NCBI GenBank assembly: GCA_002364735.1
Contig: DEZB01000013.1
Location: 7,565 to 14,227, forward strand
Length of the DNA: 6,663 bases
Origin: Bacteroidales bacterium UBA3143
Lineage (GTDB): Bacteria; Bacteroidota; Bacteroidia; Bacteroidales; Dysgonomonadaceae
Direction: 5' to 3'
Shown here: piece after piece, positions 1 through 6,663 of the stretch
How positions within the stretch are numbered: the stretch's first letter is position 1
How the letters are laid out: the number at the start of each line of letters is the position of its first letter
Translations under genes and position numbers: made by a program
Notes under the pieces: generated by a model
What the model saw: the letters and a program-made list of their open reading frames with translations, nothing else
Told to the model about the DNA's origin: nothing
Databases searched by the model: none

Positions 1-143
1 TATGCGAAAAAGAGTTACGACTACAAACAATAAATCAATTAAGCGCCAAAATGCTCTAAGAGAAAACATTGTTGTTAGGAATCCAAACCTTAGTAACAAT
101 GCCATAAAACCTCTGCTCAAACCTTATTACCTTATTTTTGAAA
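1..143 (+). repeat. Direct repeat copy A (143 bases)
   Basis: From TATGCGAAAAAGAGTTACGA to the end of TTATTTTTGAAA, this stretch matches 439-580 with about six substitutions and one single-base indel (near base 60-65). The last 56 bases are identical. It begins at the first base of the window, so the true left border may lie outside. One copy would read as a short protein on the minus strand, but this copy carries a stop and a frameshift relative to the other, so it is probably non-coding. No terminal inverted repeats are obvious. Confidence 0.93.
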
Positions 144-153
144 CCAAAAAAAG

Positions 154-228
154 AACAGGGCGCACCTGACGGTGCTAAAATGATTTCTATCAGCCATTTG
201 CTACAGACAGTAAGGCTCCTACGGAGCT
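154..228 (+). repeat. REP-like double-palindrome element, copy 1
   Basis: The element starts AACAG and then holds a perfect hairpin, GCACC-TGAC-GGTGC (162-175). About 40 bases later comes a second perfect hairpin, GCTCC-TAC-GGAGC (215-227), preceded by CTACAGACAG. Paired short palindromes with cores like these occur, as far as I recall, dispersed between genes in Bacteroidota genomes, and resemble REP elements mobilised in trans by IS200-like (RAYT) transposases. That link is from memory and inference; no transposase is in the window. Left and right borders are approximate. Confidence 0.6.
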
Positions 229-390
229 ATAACCACAATTTTAGCAGATACATTATAGTTGGACAAATAATGAACAGAAAGCCTTTTCATAAAAAGTATA
301 GAGCCAAAATAATAGTGCTTTAAGTTTTGAATATACCGCACTCAATACTCCCATAGGAACCAAGCTGGATGTAGTATATTGCTAATTATG

Positions 391-426
391 AGCTACATGG
401 AGCTTTGTAGATGCGGACCTGTTATG
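391..426 (-). repeat. Degraded REP-like element in inverted orientation, copy 2
   Basis: Read on the minus strand, 426 to 391 gives ATAACAGGTCCGCAT, then CTACAAAGCTCC, then ATGTAGCT. It keeps the same order of parts as copy 1: AACAG, CCGCA, CTACA, and a GCTCC...AGCT hairpin. About 30 bases including most of the first hairpin are missing and the second hairpin is imperfect. Its start matches the element at 657-692 especially well (AACAG-TCCGCA-CT). It faces copy 1, so 154-426 is bracketed by inverted related ends. Confidence 0.45.
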
Positions 427-438
427 CACTCACTTTTG

Positions 439-580
439 TATGCGAAAAAGAGTTACGACTGCAAACAATAAATCAATTAAGCGCCAAAATGTTTTAAGAA
501 AAACAATGTTGTTAGAAACCCAAACCTTAGTAACAATGCCATAAAACCTCTGCTCAAACCTTATTACCTTATTTTTGAAA
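439..580 (+). repeat. Direct repeat copy B (142 bases)
   Basis: This is the second copy of the element at 1-143, in the same orientation, with its start 438 bases further on. It is preceded by a degraded inverted palindromic element ending near 426 and followed, after 76 bases, by another palindromic element. In copy A the equivalent gap is only 10 bases. On the minus strand this copy has an open frame through its whole length, but copy A does not keep it. Confidence 0.93.
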
Positions 581-656
581 TGAACACTATCATCGGGAAT
601 GATAATATTATCCACATTAATCTAAAATCATTAACTTTCACTTGTGCTGGGAGAAT

Positions 657-692
657 AACAGTCCGCACCTGACGGCGCTAATATCTTTCTAC
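657..692 (+). repeat. REP-like element, copy 3 (first hairpin only)
   Basis: AACAGTCCGCACCTGACGG closely matches copy 1 at 154-172, and the similarity runs on to about TTTCTA (692). The hairpin GCACC-TGAC-GGCGC (665-678) has one change from copy 1, T to C at 676. The second hairpin (GCTCC-TAC-GGAGC) is absent or too decayed to see. It lies about 27 bases beyond the T run of the operon terminator. Confidence 0.55.
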
Positions 693-718
693 CTTTCTTC
701 AAGACCACACTATCAACC

Positions 719-748
719 AAAAAAAGGATGCCCTTTTGGACACCCTCT
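719..748 (-). terminator. Rho-independent terminator of the SusCD-lipoprotein operon
   Basis: Read on the minus strand, GGGTGTCC, a loop of AAAA, and GGGCATCC form an eight-pair stem with two G-U pairs (arms 738-745 and 726-733, loop 734-737). A run of seven T follows at once (725-719). The stem can be extended by a few A-T or G-U pairs (746-748) into that run. It begins about 30 bases after the stop codon of the lipoprotein gene, the right place to end the operon. The plus strand lacks the T run on its 3' side, so it would act in one direction only. Confidence 0.88.
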
Positions 749-776
749 CTATTAAATAACTTAATTACCTATAACG

Positions 777-1520
777 TTATTCCTTCAACAATTGAACCCG
801 TATTTCATACAGTCTTTTGTATTCAGGAACCCCTGGAGGTCTATTTGCATAATTAATTACCATGTACTGTTGAGGTTTTGTGAAGTCACTTGGAGTTCCC
901 AAAGCAGGAGAACCGCCCACGGGCTCTACCCTACACGCACTTGGGTTGGCCAGAATAAACTCTACAACGAGCGCCTCTTGGCGTACTGGCAATATAATAG
1001 ATTGCGATCTGCCATCTACAGGATTCACCATTTGTGGTTTCACACTTTCCTTGTCAAAAGCCGATTGTACAAACAAGTGTCCTTTATTAGGCGTGCTATA
1101 TTGTACAGTAGTAGGAGAGAACATATGTACTATGTACTTCTTTCCATCTGGTGCAGAAGCATCAGAAACTTCTTCCAAAGTGTTTATAACATACATTTTC
1201 TCACCTGGTTTAACAACAGTGCCCATAATGGTTACATCAGAACCAGTGTTATTGGTATAATCTCTTCCTCCCTCATAGCCTTGGCTAATTTGAGTCATAT
1301 AGATTACCTTATCCAACCACTGCCCTTGACCATTATTGTGATTTACTTGCCAAACTTTGTTTTCAAAAAGTTCGCGCACCCTTATTTTACCCAGTCCACT
1401 TCCAAGCCCCAACTCAGTGTATACCGACTCAGGCACTTCATCAGAAACGAGTCCTTGTGTACAACCTGTTATCATTATTAGGCAGGTGAGGGTTATTGCT
1501 GTGATATATTTAATTTTCAT
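777..1520 (-). CDS. Small lipoprotein of unknown function, third gene of the SusCD operon
   Basis: I do not recognise the family of this 247-residue product. What is visible is a type II signal sequence: a Lys-flanked start (MKIKYITAI), a hydrophobic core and the lipobox ITGC with Cys20. The mature protein begins CTQGLVSDE; acidic residues soon after the Cys fit, but do not prove, export to the cell surface as in other Bacteroidota lipoproteins. The rest is rich in short beta-like stretches (KIRVRELF, VTIMGTVV, KYIVHMF, QSIILPVRQEALVVEFIL, QYMVINYA, LYEIRVQLL) broken by Gly/Pro/Asn turns, which suggests a compact beta-sandwich. No catalytic motif, repeat or transmembrane segment is seen. It starts 30 bases after the SusD stop and is followed by a terminator, so it is probably the last gene of the operon. 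By position it may be a surface substrate-binding or accessory protein like SusE/SusF, but it is much shorter than those. That role is inference only. Confidence 0.88.
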   Translation of the reverse strand: MKIKYITAITLTCLIMITGCTQGLVSDEVPESVYTELGLGSGLGKIRVRELFENKVWQVNHNNGQGQWLDKVIYMTQISQGYEGGRDYTNNTGSDVTIMGTVVKPGEKMYVINTLEEVSDASAPDGKKYIVHMFSPTTVQYSTPNKGHLFVQSAFDKESVKPQMVNPVDGRSQSIILPVRQEALVVEFILANPSACRVEPVGGSPALGTPSDFTKPQQYMVINYANRPPGVPEYKRLYEIRVQLLKE

Positions 1521-1550
1521 ATCTTTAAAAATTCTAATATTAATAAATTC
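1521..1550 (-). promoter_or_regulatory. AT-rich leader of the third-gene lipoprotein
   Basis: The 30-base spacer after the SusD stop is almost wholly A and T on the minus strand and ends TTTTTAAAGAT before the ATG. No terminator hairpin and no clear Bacteroidota promoter (TTTG then TAnnTTTG) fits in it, so the lipoprotein gene is most simply read through from SusD. The AAAG just before the ATG is at best a weak, too-close Shine-Dalgarno sequence. Confidence 0.4.
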
Positions 1551-3527
1551 CTAATTATAGCTTCTGCTATCCCATCCTGGGTTTTGAACAATCTTAGGAT
1601 TGCTTTCTATAATTGTACGTGAGAATGGCAATTTGTAGAAAACAGCTTCATCAAATGTACGTTGATAATAAACATTCTCAATAGGTCTAACTTCAAAATA
1701 GGGAGTGAAATATTTTGGATCTGTTTCAGGAACAGGATAACCATATTCACCAATAACGGTGCTTTCAACTCCTTTTCTGAATATATACATTCCTTTTGAA
1801 GGCTTGTTCAACTCTTCAATGGTTGTTTTACCTTCCGCTTCATTCCATCTTAATAAGTCAAAATAGCGATGACCAGGTACTTCGAATGCAAATTCAACAC
1901 GACGTTGCAGTTTGTATTCTGTCCAAAGGTCGTGACCTACAACTGCTGCATCAAAATTGTCTAAACCTGCACGGTTGCGTATTTCGTTAATAGAATTGCG
2001 CACTTCTGCCTCTTTACCTCCCAATTTGAAAGCAGCCTCTGCATTGTTTAGCAATGCCTCAGCGTAACGCACCATAAAATAAGAGATCGAAGTTTGCGTG
2101 GCATTTATAGTTCCATCTTGATTGAAACGACCAGGCACGTACTTGGCTGGATAATAACCAGTCATTGTTTGCATGCCCCTATTACCAATAACCAATTTCT
2201 CGGTTCCTCTATATTCTGTATGCAATGCACTATACTTTTCCGAGATGGTAGGTTCAGAATAATCTATCCATGTACCAATAAGATACATCTCTTTTTCAAC
2301 ACCAGCATAGTAAGCACCATCATAAAGAATTGACGTGTAAAAACGGGCATCCCTATCTTTGTACATCAACTGATAGTCAGCAGTTGTTGCAGTTGGATTT
2401 CCGTTAGCATCTAATGTAACTCCCATGTCATTAACAGACTGAGAAGTTTTCCACCACTGCATCCATTTACCGGTTGCTTCATCTTTTTGGTAGTAACTGT
2501 CAACTAATCCTTGTGTAGGATATGCATTACCGTTCCCACCAAATGAAGGACTAAAAGCAGATGTTGCTCCATACATTAGCCCTTGTGGACGTGCATATTG
2601 AGCAGGGTTAAATCCTGTACGGTTGATTTCGTTAAACATAATAGGCCAGATAGATTCAACTGACTTGTGACCTTCTGCAGTGTTAAATAAATTCCTATAG
2701 CTTGGGTCTAACGAATATTTTCCAAGTACAGCCTTTGATGCATTATACGCAATTGTGTAATAATGTGTAGCGTCTTTCGCAAATTTATAAAGAGCTTTGC
2801 TTTCTGCCGAAGCGGTCAGTTTCTCATACACTCCTTTAGCAGAAGCCTCAGCAGCATTAGCGGCAGTAAGTGCTGCACGTGATTTTAAAACCTGTACTGC
2901 ATCTGCATTAATATAACCTAAAGCTGGCTTATTGGTTGTTTTTGCAAAATGTTCTAATGCTTTGTCATAATCAGATAAAATTTGATCAAACACCTCTTCA
3001 CGTGAATTTCTTGGAAGCATTGTTTCGTCAAATACAGTCAAAGAGTTAGTGATAATGGGAACACCGCCCCAATACCTCTCAAGATCGAAATAGAACTGTG
3101 CCCTAAAAGCATAACATTCACCTAACAATTGATTCATTTCGCTCTCTACAATGTCCACAACATTCGGTATTCTTTCAATACCCAAGTTGGCTTGTCTTAT
3201 TTGTTGGTAGGCATTGCCCCAAGGTGCCCCAATAAGACCTATAGCATTCAGTTCATCGTAGTTTCTATCGTTAAAGTCAAGTTGTCTGAATGTATTTTGG
3301 TCGCGATCTGTGTTACCCACTGCATTATCCGACCATTGTTCAGACTGAAATGCTTGGTTTGCACCAGCAGGACTCCATGTGTAAAACTGATTTACAAATG
3401 AACGTGATAGTTCTGCATTTTTCCAGAACTGCTCTTCAAAAACATCGGTGGTTGGCTCAATACCTAATGGATCGCAACTCGAAAAACCGATAAGCGCAGA
3501 AAGAGCTATTATATAAAATCTTTTCAT
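1551..3527 (-). CDS. SusD/RagB-family surface nutrient-binding lipoprotein
   Basis: This is the lipoprotein lid of the SusC barrel, exposed at the cell surface, which captures the substrate and hands it to the transporter. The 658-residue product starts with a lipoprotein signal (MKRFYIIALSALIGFSSC), with Cys18 the expected lipidated residue. The N-terminal SusD-like domain shows FWKNAELSRSFVNQFYTW (34-51), PWGNAYQQIRQANLGIERI (102-120) and the TPR-type helix ECYAFRAQFYFDLERYWGGVP (137-157). The C-terminal RagB/SusD domain shows RYAEALLNNAEAAFKLG (about 487-503), INEIRNRAGL (about 513-522), RRVEFAFEVPGHRYFDLLRW (about 542-561) and the usual closing KLPFSRTIIESNPKIVQNPG. It is somewhat longer than many SusD proteins of about 500-600 residues; the extra length appears to lie in the Trp- and Tyr-rich middle (about 290-470), the part that often forms the ligand site. 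The start is set by the signal peptide and the 11-base gap after the SusC stop. Ligand unknown. Confidence 0.96.
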   Translation of the reverse strand: MKRFYIIALSALIGFSSCDPLGIEPTTDVFEEQFWKNAELSRSFVNQFYTWSPAGANQAFQSEQWSDNAVGNTDRDQNTFRQLDFNDRNYDELNAIGLIGAPWGNAYQQIRQANLGIERIPNVVDIVESEMNQLLGECYAFRAQFYFDLERYWGGVPIITNSLTVFDETMLPRNSREEVFDQILSDYDKALEHFAKTTNKPALGYINADAVQVLKSRAALTAANAAEASAKGVYEKLTASAESKALYKFAKDATHYYTIAYNASKAVLGKYSLDPSYRNLFNTAEGHKSVESIWPIMFNEINRTGFNPAQYARPQGLMYGATSAFSPSFGGNGNAYPTQGLVDSYYQKDEATGKWMQWWKTSQSVNDMGVTLDANGNPTATTADYQLMYKDRDARFYTSILYDGAYYAGVEKEMYLIGTWIDYSEPTISEKYSALHTEYRGTEKLVIGNRGMQTMTGYYPAKYVPGRFNQDGTINATQTSISYFMVRYAEALLNNAEAAFKLGGKEAEVRNSINEIRNRAGLDNFDAAVVGHDLWTEYKLQRRVEFAFEVPGHRYFDLLRWNEAEGKTTIEELNKPSKGMYIFRKGVESTVIGEYGYPVPETDPKYFTPYFEVRPIENVYYQRTFDEAVFYKLPFSRTIIESNPKIVQNPGWDSRSYN

Positions 3528-3538
3528 CTTTCTTTTTT
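3528..3538 (-). promoter_or_regulatory. A-rich translation leader between the SusC and SusD genes
   Basis: The whole spacer on the minus strand is AAAAAAGAAAG, directly before the SusD ATG. It has no good Shine-Dalgarno match at normal spacing. A-rich leaders of this kind are known to serve translation initiation in Bacteroidota. With only 11 bases between stop and start, the two genes are very likely co-transcribed and perhaps translationally coupled, which fits the 1:1 assembly of the transporter and its lid. Confidence 0.5.
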
Positions 3539-6500
3539 TTATAATGTAAACGTAGCACTTAATGTATAAGAACGTTGAGTTGGGTAGCTACCTAATTTTC
3601 CACCTCCCCAAATTGAATTAACGGGTATGTACTCAGGGTCAGTTAAGCCTTTCATTGGATGTGAACTTTTAACCCACGTGTACACGTTGTTTACGATAAA
3701 GCTCAATTCTAATCCTTTGATAACATCAACATTTTTAAGAACACTGCGCTTCATGTCATACTGAACACTAATGTTCTTTAGTTTTATGTATGAAGCATCA
3801 TATACCCAAGCATCCACATAGTTATATCCCCATCCTCTGGTTCCATTTGTGGGTAGAGGTAGCGGAGCATTTGTGTCAGGATTACTTGGCAGATAAGCAT
3901 AGTCAAACATATACTTTCCGTAATTCCAGAAATAGTCTTGTTGTGAACGTCCAGGTGAAGGAACATCACCCGTTACATCGGTTGCACCTTGCACAAAAAC
4001 ATCAAGACTAAAACCTTTCCATCCTGCCCCAAGATTCAAACCAAAAATAGTTTGCGGAGTTGTACCTGGACGGTCATTCCACATATAGTCACCAATGTTT
4101 AAAACACCATCACCATTTATATCATTCATTTTGAAAGTACCAACGGTGTGATTACGTGTGAAGTGCATGTATGAATTATACATTTCCTCGTGACTTCCCC
4201 ATATTCCACTTGTAGTCCAATGAGCAGTATAAACTGGTTGCAAATTAGTTTTTCCAAGGTCAGACAAGTTTGGATAGTAATAATCTGTATCTTCATTTGT
4301 GTGTCTTGTAGTAACCAAATCCCAATGTGTATAGTTGACTCCCACTCTGTACATAAAGTCTCCAATGTTGTCTCTCCAATTCAAAGAAACCTCAACACCG
4401 CCCTTACGCTCTGTTTCATATGGTGCGTTTATTTGTGGTGTGTTGGGCATACCCAAAATTGGAGTGTAGGTCAATTTAGGATTCATGTTCATTTTGTCAC
4501 CTTTGTTTTTATATAAATAGGTGTCAAACGAACCTGTAAGTTTTTCGCGAACAAACCCAAAGTCTAAACCAACACTCATCTGTTGCGATTCTCCCCAAGT
4601 CAGGTCATTGGCTACTTGTTTTTCTTTCCATGCAGCTTGTGCAGCCATGTTTTCACCAATTAAAATTGTAGAGCTTTGATGATATTGATTCATAAAGCTA
4701 TAAGGATCAGCTATTTCTTTACCTACAATACCGTATCCTGCACGTATCTTCATCGTGCTCATTATGTCTGGACTGATAAAGTTTTTCACAAAGTCTTCTT
4801 CAGTTAATACCCAACCAGCAGACATAGCGTAGAATAGTCCCCAACGTTTGCTTGGACTATAGCTCAATGAGCCATTGTAGTTACCACTTGCTTGAAAAAG
4901 GTATTTTTCGTCATATTCGTAGCTTACACGTCCAACGTATGAGGCTGATCCCCAATTTCCTTCACTACCACCTCTTCCAGTTTGCGTTGTTCCTGCACCC
5001 AGTTGCGGCACAAAAATGGTTGGATACCCCTTGGCGCTTGCCCATGTACTATTGGTGTTTCTAACCTGACTTGAATAGTTGACCATTCCGCCCACATTAT
5101 GTTTGCCAAATGATCTATTGTAGTCTGCTTGAAAAATACCTGTCGTTAGCGAATAGTTATTCCAATCTTGTCTGATATTAGCATTTTCAGGATTGAAGTT
5201 GTTCTGCCTGGTAGCTACTGGATTTGAATACACACCGATCTGATCGTGATTAAATACCTTTTGCATAGAGTAGCTATGGTTGAAGTTTACACTTGCGCTC
5301 ACAGAGAGTCCTTCCACCCATGGTAAACGCCAGTTTAAACCAGCACTTGTTTGTAAACGATAGTCATCTACATTATTAAAACCTGTGTTTAATCTTGCAT
5401 CTGGTCCACCATTTCTCATCAGTCCAGTGCTCCAATTTTTTGGAAGACTCGGTTTGTCACTACTCTCTATAAGTACAGCATTAAAAATACCATCACCACC
5501 TGCTGGCTGTTCTTTGGATGACATAATACCATTTACGTTCAACGTAAATTTCAAGCTCTTATCAGAAAGCAATAAAGCTTCAGTATTTACCATCGCATTA
5601 AACTGTTCATAGCCGTATGTACTGCTGATACCGCTTTGAGACATTGCTCCCAAGCTCGTGTAATATTTCACACGGTCAGATCCACCACGTACACCCAAGT
5701 TTGTTTGAGTCATTGGTTGTGTGTGGTTAAAGAATTCCCATGGGTCGTAAGTTTGATAATAATCTTGAATATTACCACCTTGTGTAACGCGAGGGTCAAA
5801 CAAATCGCTTATTTCTTCGCCTGTATAGCTCATTCCAAACTTGTCATTCACCATATTCAATATGGCACCTTGACCATGACCTTGTTGATTTAAGTAGCCC
5901 ATATAATATTTGGACATCTCCGTGGGGTTGAACCGTGGATTCTCTTCCATGTTGGCAGCATACAAATCGTTCATTGTATTCACATAGTCCCAAGAGCTCA
6001 TTACTTCTGGTCTATATGAAGGAGTCATCACCGAAATTTTTTGGCTAAATGTAATGTCTAATTGTCCCGATATACCTCTTTTAGTAGCAACTACTACCAC
6101 ACCGTCATTAGCACGCGGACCATAAACGGCAGTAGCAGAAGCATCCTTCAAGATAGACATGGAAGCAATGTCATCTGGACGCAAACGGTTGAAAAATATC
6201 TCTCCTTGAGCAGTTTCCATAACAACATCGTCTATAACGTAGAGAATGTTACTACCACCCCTAATCCATATTTTGGTTGTTTCTCCTGGTGCGCCCGATC
6301 TTGCTTGCGATATAATACCTGTCACGCGACCCCCCAAACCATCACTTACTGATGTTACTGGTAGTCTTGTAATGCTTTCCATTTCAACATTTACAGCAGC
6401 TGCAGTAAGAGTTTTGGCTTTTTGAATTCCACCATAACCTGTCACAACTACCTCTTGCAAAACTTCTGTATCTTCTTTCAATACTGCATTGATAGAAGTT

Positions 6501-6663
6501 TTTCCATCAACGGGCACCTCAACTGTTTGAGTGCCAATAAATGAAAATTGCAGCACACCTTTTTCGGGCACATTTGCCAAAGTGTACTCTCCGTCTAACC
6601 CTGTCACGGTTCCCATAGCTGTTCCTTTCACTACCACAGTAGCGCCCAATGTCATTAAGTTAA
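3539..6663 (-). CDS. SusC/RagA-family TonB-dependent outer-membrane transporter, 5'-partial
   Basis: This is the outer-membrane barrel of a SusC/SusD nutrient importer, which takes up oligomers using TonB-ExbBD energy. Residues here are counted from the Met at 6655. A carboxypeptidase-D regulatory-like domain spans about 1-62 (GATVVVKGT near the start). The family motif LQEVVVTGYG is at 66-75. The plug runs from about 80 to 193, with YVIDDV at 139-144 and LKDASATAVYGPRANDGV at 169-186. The rest is the 22-strand barrel, with the usual INGDG turn near 846, DASYIKLKNISVQYD near 953 and a C-terminal strand ending SYTLSATFTL. The Met at 6655 is not the true start: the frame stays open to the window edge (Asn-Leu precede it), it falls inside the first domain, and no signal peptide is present. 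Only the signal peptide and the start of the first domain need be missing, though an extra N-terminal STN domain cannot be excluded. The gene precedes the SusD gene by 11 bases. The family call is very secure; the substrate is unknown. Confidence 0.96.
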   Translation of the reverse strand, partial: NLMTLGATVVVKGTAMGTVTGLDGEYTLANVPEKGVLQFSFIGTQTVEVPVDGKTSINAVLKEDTEVLQEVVVTGYGGIQKAKTLTAAAVNVEMESITRLPVTSVSDGLGGRVTGIISQARSGAPGETTKIWIRGGSNILYVIDDVVMETAQGEIFFNRLRPDDIASMSILKDASATAVYGPRANDGVVVVATKRGISGQLDITFSQKISVMTPSYRPEVMSSWDYVNTMNDLYAANMEENPRFNPTEMSKYYMGYLNQQGHGQGAILNMVNDKFGMSYTGEEISDLFDPRVTQGGNIQDYYQTYDPWEFFNHTQPMTQTNLGVRGGSDRVKYYTSLGAMSQSGISSTYGYEQFNAMVNTEALLLSDKSLKFTLNVNGIMSSKEQPAGGDGIFNAVLIESSDKPSLPKNWSTGLMRNGGPDARLNTGFNNVDDYRLQTSAGLNWRLPWVEGLSVSASVNFNHSYSMQKVFNHDQIGVYSNPVATRQNNFNPENANIRQDWNNYSLTTGIFQADYNRSFGKHNVGGMVNYSSQVRNTNSTWASAKGYPTIFVPQLGAGTTQTGRGGSEGNWGSASYVGRVSYEYDEKYLFQASGNYNGSLSYSPSKRWGLFYAMSAGWVLTEEDFVKNFISPDIMSTMKIRAGYGIVGKEIADPYSFMNQYHQSSTILIGENMAAQAAWKEKQVANDLTWGESQQMSVGLDFGFVREKLTGSFDTYLYKNKGDKMNMNPKLTYTPILGMPNTPQINAPYETERKGGVEVSLNWRDNIGDFMYRVGVNYTHWDLVTTRHTNEDTDYYYPNLSDLGKTNLQPVYTAHWTTSGIWGSHEEMYNSYMHFTRNHTVGTFKMNDINGDGVLNIGDYMWNDRPGTTPQTIFGLNLGAGWKGFSLDVFVQGATDVTGDVPSPGRSQQDYFWNYGKYMFDYAYLPSNPDTNAPLPLPTNGTRGWGYNYVDAWVYDASYIKLKNISVQYDMKRSVLKNVDVIKGLELSFIVNNVYTWVKSSHPMKGLTDPEYIPVNSIWGGGKLGSYPTQRSYTLSATFTL

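Larger units (their letters stand above)
1..776. other. Gene-free intergenic region made largely of repeats
   Basis: No convincing coding region is present. The short open frames (61 codons each) lie partly in repeats, lack recognisable protein features, and are not kept between the repeat copies. The region holds two direct copies of a 143-base element, three related short palindromic elements and, at its right end, the operon terminator. A further small palindrome, TATCAT-CGGGA-ATGATA, is at 588-604. The stretch from about 229 to 390 shows nothing I can name. I see no tRNA, rRNA or CRISPR array. Confidence 0.7.

Noticed and set aside
133..140. TATTTTTG matching the Bacteroidota -7 box (TAnnTTTG), also in repeat copy B at 570-577
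   Set aside because: No TTTG -33 box lies at the proper distance upstream, and no gene follows on the plus strand.
138..323. Plus-strand 61-codon open frame
   Set aside because: It starts at the end of repeat copy A and crosses both REP-like hairpins, so its sequence is explained by repeats. No leader or protein features support it.
1..580. CRISPR array
   Set aside because: There are only two copies, 143 bases long and 438 apart, with no regular short repeats or spacers.
430..615. Minus-strand 61-codon open frame running through direct repeat copy B
   Set aside because: The matching frame in copy A is broken by a stop and a one-base indel, and the product shows no domain or signal. It is a by-product of the repeat.
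792..1481. Plus-strand open frames of 229 and 126 codons opposite the lipoprotein gene
   Set aside because: They are antisense to a gene with a clear signal peptide and good operon context, and their products look random.
6653..6655. ATG at 6655 as the real start of the SusC gene
   Set aside because: It lies inside the carboxypeptidase-D regulatory-like domain, with no signal peptide, and the frame stays open to the window edge. The true start is outside.

Overview
The window looks like part of a Bacteroidota genome, most likely the order Bacteroidales. It is AT-rich, it carries an adjacent SusC/SusD outer-membrane uptake pair, both lipoproteins have short hydrophobic leaders ending in Cys, and the gene leaders are A-rich without a strong Shine-Dalgarno sequence. 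Genus and species cannot be read from the sequence.

All three supported genes lie on the minus strand and read from right to left. From 6663 to 3539 is a SusC/RagA-type TonB-dependent transporter whose 5' end lies beyond the right edge of the window. After 11 bases comes a SusD/RagB-type surface lipoprotein (3527-1551). After a further 30 bases comes a 247-residue lipoprotein of unknown function (1520-777). A good intrinsic terminator at 719-748 closes the unit. Together they look like the 3' part of one operon. The SusC barrel with its SusD lid would import an oligomeric nutrient, usually a glycan and sometimes a peptide. The small lipoprotein sits where surface-binding accessory proteins such as SusE/SusF-type proteins usually lie. 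No degradative enzyme, regulator or substrate-specific marker is visible, so the substrate is unknown.

The remaining 776 bases at the left (1-776) hold no convincing gene but have structure. A 143-base element occurs twice in direct orientation (1-143 and 439-580), about 95% identical by eye. Each copy is followed by a short palindromic element with the core GCACCTGACGG(T/C)GC, and a degraded third copy lies in inverted orientation at about 391-426. These look like small non-autonomous or REP-like intergenic repeats downstream of the operon. They are the least explained part of the window. I see no evidence for a wholly new biological system; the repeat cluster and the unrecognised third lipoprotein are the best candidates for follow-up.
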